From NCBI GenBank assembly GCA_040218875.1, contig JAVJQP010000107.1: a DNA stretch of 64,000 nucleotides. One strand, 5' to 3'. The notes beneath the pieces were generated by a model. It was given only the letters and a program-made list of their open reading frames with translations, did not search any database and was not told the origin of the DNA. Origin of the DNA: Coleofasciculus sp937127375 (lineage in GTDB: Bacteria > Cyanobacteriota > Cyanobacteriia > Cyanobacteriales > Coleofasciculaceae). The translations under genes were made by a program, and so were the position numbers. Within the stretch, counting starts at the first letter, position 1; each line of letters opens with the position of its first letter. Positions 1 to 6,919 of the stretch are shown piece after piece.

Positions 1-235
1 TTTGATGCAGGATTAATAATTGACTCCCGGCTTCAACGTAGCGTTGTTGTAACTCCTGCAAGCAGCCAATCATATACGTGACTCGTGCTGGGGCGATATC
101 ATCACGTTCTACAATATTCGGATCAAGGCAAAAGACTCCTATCACCTTCTGGCTTTTTTGACAAGCCGCAGCCAGACCAATATTATCAGAAATTCGTAAA
201 TCACGGCGATGCCAGAAGAGAATCAGATCAGTCAT
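1..235 (-). CDS. phr: DNA photolyase, N-terminal part (runs off the window)
   Basis: The reverse strand starts MTDLILFWHRRDLRISDN and continues into GLAAACQKSQ and VIGVFCLDP. This is the opening of the class I photolyase/cryptochrome alpha/beta domain (the FWHRRDLR..DN signature), which binds the antenna chromophore. Known photolyases use blue light and FAD to split cyclobutane pyrimidine dimers. Only about 78 codons are present; the FAD-binding helical domain lies beyond base 1, so photolyase and cryptochrome cannot be told apart here. The gene reads out of the window with its promoter side at about 236-320. Confidence 0.85.
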   Translation of the reverse strand, partial: MTDLILFWHRRDLRISDNIGLAAACQKSQKVIGVFCLDPNIVERDDIAPARVTYMIGCLQELQQRYVEAGSQLLILHQ

Positions 236-258
236 GAATGATGAGTTTTGAATTTGTC

Positions 259-317
259 GGGGCGGGTTTAGCCTTTCTCATTTCGCTGTTAATTATAACG
301 TTTATTCAAAACCCGCC
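259..317. repeat. Degenerate copy of the GGGGCGGGTTT dispersed repeat
   Basis: The stretch opens with GGGGCGGGTTTA and closes with AAACCCGCC, so its ends form an inverted repeat. It resembles the better copies at 3544-3598, 17097-17154 and 50492-50548, but its middle has diverged. An open frame that crosses it (238-420) is made of repeats and is not a believable gene. Confidence 0.55.
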
Positions 318-325
318 TTGGCTGA

Positions 326-353
326 GTAGAGACGTTGCATGCAACGTCTCTAC
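326..353. repeat. 28-bp perfect palindrome, GTAGAGACG family
   Basis: A perfect 28-bp palindrome whose left half is GTAGAGACGTTGCA. Identical copies lie at 42671-42698 and 55704-55731. A variant with paired changes lies at 59050-59077, and looser relatives at 58953-58981, 27650-27678 and 50548-50573. Confidence 0.9.
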
Positions 354-364
354 AATGTTTGCCA

Positions 365-414
365 CACAACCCCCTCACCCCCTGGTGGGATGGGCTGGGG
401 GTGAGGGGGTTGTG
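365..414 (-). terminator. Strong GC-rich hairpin downstream of the Nudix gene
   Basis: Two perfectly complementary 18-base arms (365-382 and 397-414, left arm CACAACCCCCTCACCCCC) enclose a 14-base loop. It lies 87 bases past the stop of the minus-strand Nudix gene. It could end that transcript, although no U tract follows. The same GGGGGTGAGGGG motif recurs near 35780-35800, so it may simply be a dispersed repeat. Confidence 0.5.
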
Positions 415-500
415 GCTTAATTTGACACGCATGCATGACTGACGTGCGCCCCTACGATTTCTGGGATATCTTCAAAAACAATTAAAAAATAATTAACCCA

Positions 501-1052
501 CTATTGCTGCAAAAACGGACGCGCTAGGTAAAAGCTACAAATCGATTTCGCATCAACCGCATCCCCCCCATGAATTGCTTTTTCTAATTGTTCGGGTGTC
601 ATCAACACCGTTTCTAAATCTTCATCCATATCCAATCCTGGCGGTGTCTGCAATTTCTCTAAATCTTGCGCTAGAAATGCGTAAATATATTCATCAGAAT
701 ATCCTGGTGCTAAGGGAAAACTCCCCAAAGATTGCCAACGGTGCGCCCGATATCCGATTTCTTCCTCGATTTCCCGTTGAATTGTGGTTTCAGGATCTTC
801 TAAAGGTTCCACCGTACCCGCCGGAAACTCTAATAACCGCCGTTGTACCGTAAACCGATATTGACGCACGAGAACCAGTTTCCCCTCTGGGGTAACAGGA
901 ACCGCTAGCGCCCCACCGGGGTGACGCACGCATTCCCAGTCGCCTTTGGCTTGGTTGGGAAGACGCAGGTGATTAACTTCAAAGTTAAATTTGCGTCCCT
1001 GATAAACAAAGCGTTGTCTGAGTAGTTGAGGGGGTTCTTGACCTTGAGGCAT
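501..1052 (-). CDS. Nudix hydrolase (ADP-ribose pyrophosphatase-like)
   Basis: This 183-residue protein has a complete Nudix box at about residues 76-98. It begins GTVEPLE and ends REIEEEIGY, matching Gx5Ex7REUxEExGU exactly. The glutamates of REIEEE would bind Mg2+ for hydrolysis of a nucleoside diphosphate linked to another moiety. The N-terminal strand (RFVYQGRKFNFEVNHLRLP) and size fit the ADP-ribose pyrophosphatase subgroup, so ADP-ribose or another nucleotide sugar is the likely substrate (family inference). It is a single cytosolic domain with no signal peptide. The neighbours are a photolyase and a dead transposon, so context does not refine the role. Confidence 0.88.
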   Translation of the reverse strand: MPQGQEPPQLLRQRFVYQGRKFNFEVNHLRLPNQAKGDWECVRHPGGALAVPVTPEGKLVLVRQYRFTVQRRLLEFPAGTVEPLEDPETTIQREIEEEIGYRAHRWQSLGSFPLAPGYSDEYIYAFLAQDLEKLQTPPGLDMDEDLETVLMTPEQLEKAIHGGDAVDAKSICSFYLARPFLQQ

Positions 1053-1128
1053 GTCTAACTATACGGGGTGAACTCCAGAACAGTCTACCGTGTAGACTGA
1101 ACTTGTAGAAACTTATGGGTTCAGTCTT

Positions 1129-1695
1129 TCACACTGGATTGACCAGTATTGGCGGCACGGCGCAGCTCACTACTCCCTCGACGGTGAACGCCTCTGGGAG
1201 ATACTTGCGGATAATTTGGATACTTCCATTGATGTCCGCATTAATCAAACGTCCCTCACTTGACTTAAACAAACCTCTTTTGACTCGTCTCCCCAAATAG
1301 GCTGATTGCTTATAGGGAGCCTCTAAGTCTAAGGCTGATGTTTTTGAAGTATAACTTTCCTCTTGAATGACTACCTTGATGCCTATTAATTCACACTTAT
1401 AGGTAATCTGGTCGATTAACTTGGCATGAGGAATATTAACAAACTTCTGATTATTCCGTTTGCCCAGATTAACCTCTTGTTTCCAGCCTTCATTTTTGCC
1501 GATGACTAAAGTGGCGATCCCAAGCTGTTTTAGCTTATTGGCTAGCAGTGTATAACGGGAACCCGTTTTAAAGAAGTGTTGACGGCACAAATAATTAGCC
1601 CCGTTGTACAGATTCTTTGACTTAAATGCCAATTCATCGGCTTCCTTCCAATAGGCATGATTCCGGTTTATGATGTGTCTTTCCACCATTTTCAT
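1129..1695 (-). pseudogene. Internally deleted TnpB-like nuclease gene of an IS607-type element
   Basis: The product begins like a TnpB with a YKEADELAF.SKNLYN-type N-terminus and then jumps after about residue 50 to the C-terminal half. That half has a RuvC II glutamate region (QEESYTSKTSALD) and a RuvC III aspartate (NADINGS). The middle third, which should hold the first RuvC aspartate (GVDLG type), is absent. The result is 188 residues against about 400 for the family, and catalysis is not expected. No CxxC zinc finger is visible; in this branch of TnpB that segment is often replaced. It lies just downstream of a broken serine recombinase on the same strand, as expected for an IS607 element. 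Confidence 0.8.
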
Positions 1696-1734
1696 GATTG
1701 CCCTCCAACAACTTTTAGTTGTCTTTCTTTGCGT

Positions 1735-1993
1735 CTACCTGCCGACCTCTTCCCATATATTTTTAACGACTTCAACCAGGATGTGGTCAACGTTGTATTT
1801 GCGGTTAACGCAATACTCTAGGATTCTAGTTTTCTGCCTGTCTAAGTCGCCTTTGCTCTTTTGGTCGTGACTTGAAACCCTTACGTAACGGAACATTTGA
1901 GAGTTCAACGACCTGTGGATAAATGCGTCCATCTGAGAGTTCAAACTCTGTTTTGGTCACTCTCACAATACGAACTTCCTCTTCCTGTTTCAT
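1735..1993 (-). pseudogene. Broken IS607-type serine recombinase TnpA
   Basis: From about 1890 downward the reverse strand encodes MFRYVRVSSHDQKSKGDLDRQ. This is the start of an IS607 serine transposase with its catalytic serine in RVSSHDQ; it stops about 50 residues later, before most of the catalytic domain. Directly upstream, in another frame (ATG at 1993), is a separate start with MKQEEEVRIVRVTKTEFELSD that stops at 1826 after 55 codons. I do not recognise that leader. The two pieces overlap out of frame, which suggests a deletion joined an upstream gene to the recombinase. Confidence 0.7.
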
Positions 1994-2084
1994 GGAACTT
2001 ATGTACTACCACAGTGTCCAGCAAGGCTTGTGTTGTTGCTTACCCCTCCCCATTGGCAGAAGTTTCTTAGATTTTACTATATAT

Positions 2085-2579
2085 CTACAATTTTCTACAA
2101 TTTTGCCCCCAACAGTTCAAAACCCTTTGTACGAGTTTTGCGATCGCACATCCGGATTTTGGTTCGATCCAGTCGGGGGCAATTTCGGCTAAAGGAACCA
2201 GGACAAAGGCTCGTTCCGTCATCCGGGGGTGGGGGATTTGTAGGGTAGGAGTGTCTATTATTAAATTATCGAATAATAAGATATCTAAGTCTAGGGTTCT
2301 CGGTCCCCATCTTTCCCGCCGTTCTCGCCCGAATTGGTTTTCGATGCTGAGAAGGGTTTGTAATAAATCGTGGGGGGTTAGCTGTACCTCTAGAATCACA
2401 CAACCATTGAGATAATCCGGCTGCGGCGGACCCACGGGGGCGGTTCGATACCAGCTAGATTGAGACGCGACCGTGATACCGGGAGTTTTCGCTAACATGA
2501 CTATAGCCGCCTCTAGGATGGCACGGGAATCCCCCAAGTTGCTACCTAGCGCGATCGCAGATGGTTGAGATTGTGACAC
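2085..2579 (-). CDS. folK: 2-amino-4-hydroxy-6-hydroxymethyldihydropteridine pyrophosphokinase
   Basis: This 164-residue protein has the standard FolK layout: ALGSNLGD at the start, then SSWYRTAPVG, and the signature RRERWGPRTLDLDILLFD at about residues 87-104. The two aspartates of that signature bind Mg2+. FolK transfers pyrophosphate from ATP to 6-hydroxymethyl-7,8-dihydropterin in folate synthesis. The last residues (CWGQNCRKL) overlap repeat-like DNA next to the IS607 relic, so the extreme C-terminus may have been altered by that insertion. The start ATG at 2579 lies about 70 bases from the divergent WD40 gene, so the two may share a promoter region. Confidence 0.93.
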   Translation of the reverse strand: MSQSQPSAIALGSNLGDSRAILEAAIVMLAKTPGITVASQSSWYRTAPVGPPQPDYLNGCVILEVQLTPHDLLQTLLSIENQFGRERRERWGPRTLDLDILLFDNLIIDTPTLQIPHPRMTERAFVLVPLAEIAPDWIEPKSGCAIAKLVQRVLNCWGQNCRKL

Positions 2580-2651
2580 GATACGCCCCTGCTGTTAAGT
2601 TTATAGATTACCAGAGAATCGACAAAGCTTTTGCCGCGATCGGATAAATTA

Positions 2652-3527
2652 ATGCACGAAGAACAAATCCTCGGTCTTTGGTTAGCGGGTCCCAAGGGAA
2701 CCGTTTACTCCCTAGCGATGAGTCCCGATGGCAAAACTTTAATTAGTGGTGGCGGTGATACAATTGTGCGCGTCTGGGATTTAAGCAATGGAGAGGAACT
2801 TTCCTGTTTTAGAGGTCATTCTGACTGGGTGCATGGAGTAGCCATAAGTCCAGATGGTCAAACCTTGGTGAGTGGGAGTTTTGATCGCACATTGAAAGTG
2901 TGGAACCTAAAAAATGGGCAAGAACTACACACTCTAGAAGGTCATTCGGATCGAATATATTGTGTAACGATTAGTCCTGACGGACAACGAATTTATAGCG
3001 GTAGCCAGGATACAACCATTAAAGTTTGGGATATTAACAACGGTACTGAACTGCACACTATAACTGAACCATCAGACTGGGTGTATTCCCTCGCCATCAG
3101 TTCAGATAATCAACGATTAGTTTGTGGCTGTGCTGATGGTACTATCTGGATTAGTAATCGGAAAATCCTCACCGGTCATGCAGGTAGCGTTACCTCAGTG
3201 GCGATTAGTCCCAATGGGACAACATTGGTGAGTAGCAGTATTGACAAAACGATTAAACTCTGGGATTTGCGAACAGGAGAGGAAATTCGCACACTGACAG
3301 GTCATGCGGGAACCGTTACTTCAGTGATAATTAGCCGAGATGGACGCCGAATTATTAGTGGAAGTAACGATAAAACGGTTAAGGTTTGGGATTTACAGAC
3401 AGGGGACGTTTTGCATACGATTAGTGATCACATAGAAGCCGTTTTAACGGTTGCAATTAGCCCAGATGGACGGACAATTGCCAGTGGTAGCCAGAATGAT
3501 GTGATTAAAATTTGGGGAATGAGATAG
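2652..3527 (+). CDS. WD40 repeat protein, seven-bladed propeller
   Basis: The ATG at 2652 is preferred over an in-frame TTG at 2631. The 291-residue protein is almost entirely WD40 repeats: seven units with ISPDG turns and VWDL/VWNL ends (for example VRVWDLSNG, LKVWNLKNG, IKLWDLRTG). Blade four is shortened and ends in IWISNR instead of WD. Seven repeats close one beta-propeller, so this is a stand-alone scaffold for protein-protein contacts. There is no kinase, helix-turn-helix or membrane part. It resembles the WD40 half of the kinase at 8294-10027, and the two could be related by duplication (inference). Its partner is unknown. Confidence 0.9.
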   Translation: MHEEQILGLWLAGPKGTVYSLAMSPDGKTLISGGGDTIVRVWDLSNGEELSCFRGHSDWVHGVAISPDGQTLVSGSFDRTLKVWNLKNGQELHTLEGHSDRIYCVTISPDGQRIYSGSQDTTIKVWDINNGTELHTITEPSDWVYSLAISSDNQRLVCGCADGTIWISNRKILTGHAGSVTSVAISPNGTTLVSSSIDKTIKLWDLRTGEEIRTLTGHAGTVTSVIISRDGRRIISGSNDKTVKVWDLQTGDVLHTISDHIEAVLTVAISPDGRTIASGSQNDVIKIWGMR

Positions 3528-3543
3528 TTTTTCTTTTTGTGTC

Positions 3544-3598
3544 GGGGCGGGTTTCCTTTTATCGTTTCTGACATTACCCAGATGCAACTAACCCGCCC
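3544..3598. repeat. GGGGCGGGTTT dispersed repeat, copy A
   Basis: A 55-bp element with GGGGCGGGTTT at the left and CAACTAACCCGCCC at the right, and TATCGTTT and ACCCAGATG inside. The inverted ends can fold into a hairpin just past the WD40 stop. Related copies are at 17097-17154 (inverted) and 50492-50548. The rest of 3599-3925 holds no gene that I can see, only a short motif (TTGTTGATTTGTGCAAGCGGG at 3734-3754) that recurs near 5758. Confidence 0.75.
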
Positions 3599-3923
3599 GT
3601 TTTTAGGTGTGGGTTTAGCCATTCAAACTAGCCTCTAACTGATAAACGTTCAACAACACTCGTCCTTATTCATAAATCAGTGTTCTGAAACAGGGGGTTG
3701 AGTAAAGGGCGACCCGATAAAATTTAGTGGACACCGTTGTTGATTTGTGCAAGCGGGTCGCCCCTACACGAGAAATAAAGGTGACATCCTCCCTAGTTAA
3801 TCCGAATCTTATATTATCTAATCATCAGGGTAGAAGGGTAAAAAGGTAAGTTTTTTTAGCAATAACTACAGGTATGATAGATGAACGACACAGCCGGACA
3901 TAATATCAAAACCATAAGTACCT

Positions 3924-3971
3924 TGACGAATGACCAAGGACGAATGACGAATGACGAATGACAAATGACAA
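3924..3971. repeat. Short tandem heptanucleotide repeats (GACGAAT/GACAAAT)
   Basis: Imperfect seven-base repeats of the form GACGAAT and GACAAAT run up to the stop codon of the next minus-strand gene. The same style of repeat occurs in other gaps near 12237-12250, 28190-28212, 37911-37945, 45355-45380 and 55503-55520. Short tandemly repeated heptamers are well known in filamentous cyanobacteria. Confidence 0.75.
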
Positions 3972-4514
3972 TTACTGTTGAGTAATCACCCGCACTAAAG
4001 TAGCAGTATCAAAGACATCGGAAGGATAATACACCGTCTCATAATCATCGATCACGATTATCGCTTTTTTCGGTTGACTATCCTCTCCACCCAATTGCTG
4101 CTTAGCGACCTCGGGATTATTGAAACAAAACCAAACTTGGCGATCATCGCCCCGAAATCTGGGTAACTGTTTGGCGGCGGCTTCATCAACAACAAAACAT
4201 GGGATCTTGGTGTTTCCTGGAAGCTGGTGATGAGATTCGTAAGTCCCAGTGATAGCAATTTGACCTCGAAATTGGACTCGCCCAATTACACCATACTCAG
4301 GTAATGAGTCAGCTTGAACTGAGACAACTTCCAGACCCATAAATTCCTCGCCTGGTTCGAGTTGACGGGGGTCAAAATGGTTATCAACCGCTTTCAACTC
4401 AAAGGATAAGTCTTTAGTCGGTGTCGGGGATGGATTAGTCTTAGCGGCTAATGCAGCCGTACTCCCTAAGCACAGAAGTGAAATAAGTGCGATCGCGGTG
4501 GTATTTTGACGCAT
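3972..4514 (-). CDS. Secreted protein of unknown function
   Basis: I do not recognise this 180-residue protein. It starts with a clear signal peptide (MRQNTTAIALISLLCLGSTAALAAKTN, likely cut after ALA), followed by a short Ser/Pro/Thr-rich linker (NPSPTPTKD) and a mixed domain of about 140 residues. Two cysteines in the mature part (KIPCFVVDE and VWFCFNNPE) could form a disulfide. It is expected in the periplasm or thylakoid lumen. The stop codon abuts the heptamer repeat. No operon partner is seen. Confidence 0.7.
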   Translation of the reverse strand: MRQNTTAIALISLLCLGSTAALAAKTNPSPTPTKDLSFELKAVDNHFDPRQLEPGEEFMGLEVVSVQADSLPEYGVIGRVQFRGQIAITGTYESHHQLPGNTKIPCFVVDEAAAKQLPRFRGDDRQVWFCFNNPEVAKQQLGGEDSQPKKAIIVIDDYETVYYPSDVFDTATLVRVITQQ

Positions 4515-4701
4515 GGGTAAATAATCTCATTGAGAGTGAATCGATGAGGCTACACTATCGATCATGACTCTATATTCGCTAAACTGACGAGCTTGTGCAT
4601 CACTCTACAGGATCAAAATTAGGGAGGTTCCTCAAAATTGTTCCTAAAGGATATCCTCGGCATCCGCAGCCAACACCTGATCGACCGTTAAACTAAGATT
4701 A

Positions 4702-4807
4702 GTAGGACTTACGCAAAGGCTCTATATGTAGGGTGGGGAATGTAGGGTGGGGAGAGCGTAGCGTAACGCACCATTACCACTATAGTTAGTATAGCTGCGT
4801 AAGTCCT
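4702..4807. mobile_element. 106-bp miniature inverted-repeat element with 5-bp target duplication
   Basis: The element begins GTAGGACTTACGCA and ends TGCGTAAGTCCT, giving an inverted repeat of about 12 bp. It is flanked on both sides by GATTA (4697-4701 and 4808-4812). The paralogous upstream region at about 5967-5982 reads ACACTAAGATGAGGAAATG without the insert, so the empty site confirms the boundaries. It contains two direct copies of GTAGGGTGGGGA. It is too short to code for anything, so it would need a transposase supplied in trans. Confidence 0.85.
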
Positions 4808-4875
4808 GATTAGGAAATGTTTGACAGGGAATAGTTTCTCCTGGCAAATACTCACATCGTCATCACTAATCACCA

Positions 4876-5751
4876 ATGATAGTCCTTGCCAATATCGCTG
4901 CCCCACAAATTCTAAATATGACAGGTAATGTCGCAATTATTTTCAGTATTATTCCTGTCGAAGCTCTGGTTATTTTGAGTTTATTCAAGTTCCGCTCAAA
5001 AGTTAAATTCGGCATATATAAAGTCATAATAATGACTCTAGTTGCCAACATTGCCACATCAATTATAGGTATTCCCTTCGCGTTTAATAATATGTACGCT
5101 GGCAGTCCAGGAACGGCTGTCTTTAGTTTACCTTTTTTCTTTCTATTCTCTTGCTTAATTGAATGGAGCTTATACATTTCTCTATTTAAACCTAAAAATA
5201 GTCGGAATCCAGAGGGGAAGTTATTTCTAGCTACTTTTTTGAGTAATTTAGCTAGTTACGCCATTTTTTTCTTCGTCTTACTTCCAGTTAGCTACCCATC
5301 AAATTTATTTTGGCAACCCAATCCGAAACGCGCCCATTTGGAAGCTAAACAGGTAATTCCTGCTATCTTAAGTTACCAATATGACTTCTATAGTAGAAAA
5401 TCACAATTTGCTTCTACATTTAAAGAATTGACGGGTTCTACTGAAAATTATCCTTTTGGTCTTTCCAAGACTCAATTGATGAATGACCATACAATAGAAA
5501 ATAAATTCCACAAATTCAAACTCTCTGCTGACCTCGATCAAATAACTGTAAAAGTTACGGCAAAACGCGAAACATTCAAAAGCTACACGGCAATCATCGT
5601 GGTAGCTAACGAGAAATCCGAAAATGACTTGGCGCGTGGGATTTGCCAAACCGATCACGATCAACCCTCTATAGTTCCTCCAGATAATCCTCAACTCATA
5701 GAAAATAAAATTCAATGCCCATCGGGTTCATCTTTTTTAAGACCCTTTTAA
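4876..5751 (+). CDS. Membrane protein with type IV pilin-like (G/H) C-terminal domain, copy 1
   Basis: This 291-residue protein has about four hydrophobic segments in its first 145 residues (for example VAIIFSIIPVEALVILSLF and ASYAIFFFVLLPVS). A soluble domain follows. It matches the pattern of cyanobacterial type IV pilin-like G/H proteins: a YQYDFYSRKSQFASTFKEL helix, KSYTAIIVV, and a closing Cys pair (GICQ near residue 256, QCPSGSSF near 283). The usual type III pilin signal (FTLIE) is missing and a multi-pass anchor stands in its place. The domain assignment is from pattern memory, not a search. A close tandem paralogue follows at 6045-6908. The function is unknown; display of a pilin-like head at the membrane is inference. 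Confidence 0.72.
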   Translation: MIVLANIAAPQILNMTGNVAIIFSIIPVEALVILSLFKFRSKVKFGIYKVIIMTLVANIATSIIGIPFAFNNMYAGSPGTAVFSLPFFFLFSCLIEWSLYISLFKPKNSRNPEGKLFLATFLSNLASYAIFFFVLLPVSYPSNLFWQPNPKRAHLEAKQVIPAILSYQYDFYSRKSQFASTFKELTGSTENYPFGLSKTQLMNDHTIENKFHKFKLSADLDQITVKVTAKRETFKSYTAIIVVANEKSENDLARGICQTDHDQPSIVPPDNPQLIENKIQCPSGSSFLRPF

Positions 5752-6044
5752 AAAGAGTTGTTGATTTGTGCAAGCGGGTCGTCCCTAGGGAAAATTTCAA
5801 GGTGAAATACTCCAGAGTAAACTGGGATTGAGTATTATAAGATCACGGGGATATGTTAGGACATTTCTGGGCGATGGATTATTTGCCGCACCCAAAATTT
5901 GGGCTATTTGCTATACATTGTTCCTAAAGGATATCCTCGGCATCCACCACCAACACCTGATCAACCGTTACACTAAGATGAGGAAATGTTTTACAGGAAA
6001 TAGCTTCTCCGGGCAAATACTCACATCGTTATTACCAATTACCA

Positions 6045-6908
6045 ATGATAGTCCTTGCCAATATTGCTGTCCCCAGACTGCTCACACTAACGGGAAATGT
6101 CGCAATTGTTTTCAGCATTATTCCTGTCGAAGTCCTGGTTATTTGGAGTTTATTCAAGTTCATTTTTGAAGCAAAATTAGGACTGTCTAAAGTCTTAATT
6201 ATGACTGTAGTTGCCAACATTGCTACATCAATTATAGGCTTTCCCTTCGCGTTTAATAGTGTTTACGCTAACAGATCCGGGTTATCGGGCTGGCTTTCCT
6301 TGGGCTTGTTTTTATTGTCTTGGTTAATTGAATGGGTCTTATATATTTATCTATTTAAGCCTAAAAATATTCGGAATCCAGAGGCTAAATTATTACTATC
6401 CGCTTTTTTGAGTAATTTAGCTAGTTACGCCATTTTCAGCTTCGTCTTACTTCCAGTCAGCCACCCATCAAATTTATTTTGGCAGCCAAATCCGGAACGC
6501 GCTCATTGGGAAACCAAACACGTAATTCCTATAATTTTGGGATACCAATATGGATTCTATGATGAAAATTCACGATTTGCTTCTACCTTTAAAGAATTGA
6601 CGGGTTCTGCTGAAAATTATACTTTTGTTTTTCCAAAAACTCAATTGATGAATGACCGTACAATAGAAAATGAATTCCACCAATTTAAACTCTCTGCTGA
6701 CCTCGATCGAACAATTGTAAAAATTACGGCAAAACGTGAAACATTCAAAAGCTACACGGCAATCATCGTGGTAGCTAACGAGAAATCCGAAAATGACTTG
6801 GCGCGTGGGATTTGCCAAACCGATCAACCCTCTATAGTTCCTCCAGATAATCCTCAACTCATAGAAGGTCAAATTCAATGCCCATCGGGTTCATCTTTTC
6901 TACATTGA
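6045..6908 (+). CDS. Membrane protein with type IV pilin-like (G/H) C-terminal domain, copy 2
   Basis: This is the tandem paralogue of the gene at 4876-5751, 287 residues with the same plan. The two proteins are nearly identical over the C-terminal 60 residues (AKRETFKSYTAIIVVANEK, GICQTDQ, QCPSGSS) and more divergent in the loop after the second membrane segment (NRSGLSGWLSLGL versus GSPGTAVFSLPF). The duplicated unit includes about 240 bases of upstream DNA (TTGTTCCTAAAGGATATCCT at 4640 and 5921), so both copies should share promoter elements. Copy 1 has a 106-bp element in that upstream DNA and copy 2 does not. The stop is 11 bases before the ATG of the transporter gene, so co-transcription with it is likely. 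Confidence 0.72.
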   Translation: MIVLANIAVPRLLTLTGNVAIVFSIIPVEVLVIWSLFKFIFEAKLGLSKVLIMTVVANIATSIIGFPFAFNSVYANRSGLSGWLSLGLFLLSWLIEWVLYIYLFKPKNIRNPEAKLLLSAFLSNLASYAIFSFVLLPVSHPSNLFWQPNPERAHWETKHVIPIILGYQYGFYDENSRFASTFKELTGSAENYTFVFPKTQLMNDRTIENEFHQFKLSADLDRTIVKITAKRETFKSYTAIIVVANEKSENDLARGICQTDQPSIVPPDNPQLIEGQIQCPSGSSFLH

Positions 6909-6919
6909 ATAATCAAATC

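Noticed and set aside
238..420. A 60-codon open frame on the plus strand
   Set aside because: It is composed of a degenerate hairpin repeat, a 28-bp palindrome and a GC hairpin; nothing protein-like remains.
5828..6169. A 113-codon frame overlapping the second membrane-protein gene
   Set aside because: Half of it is a shadow of the true gene in another frame. The rest is duplicated upstream DNA with a short trace of the transporter gene.
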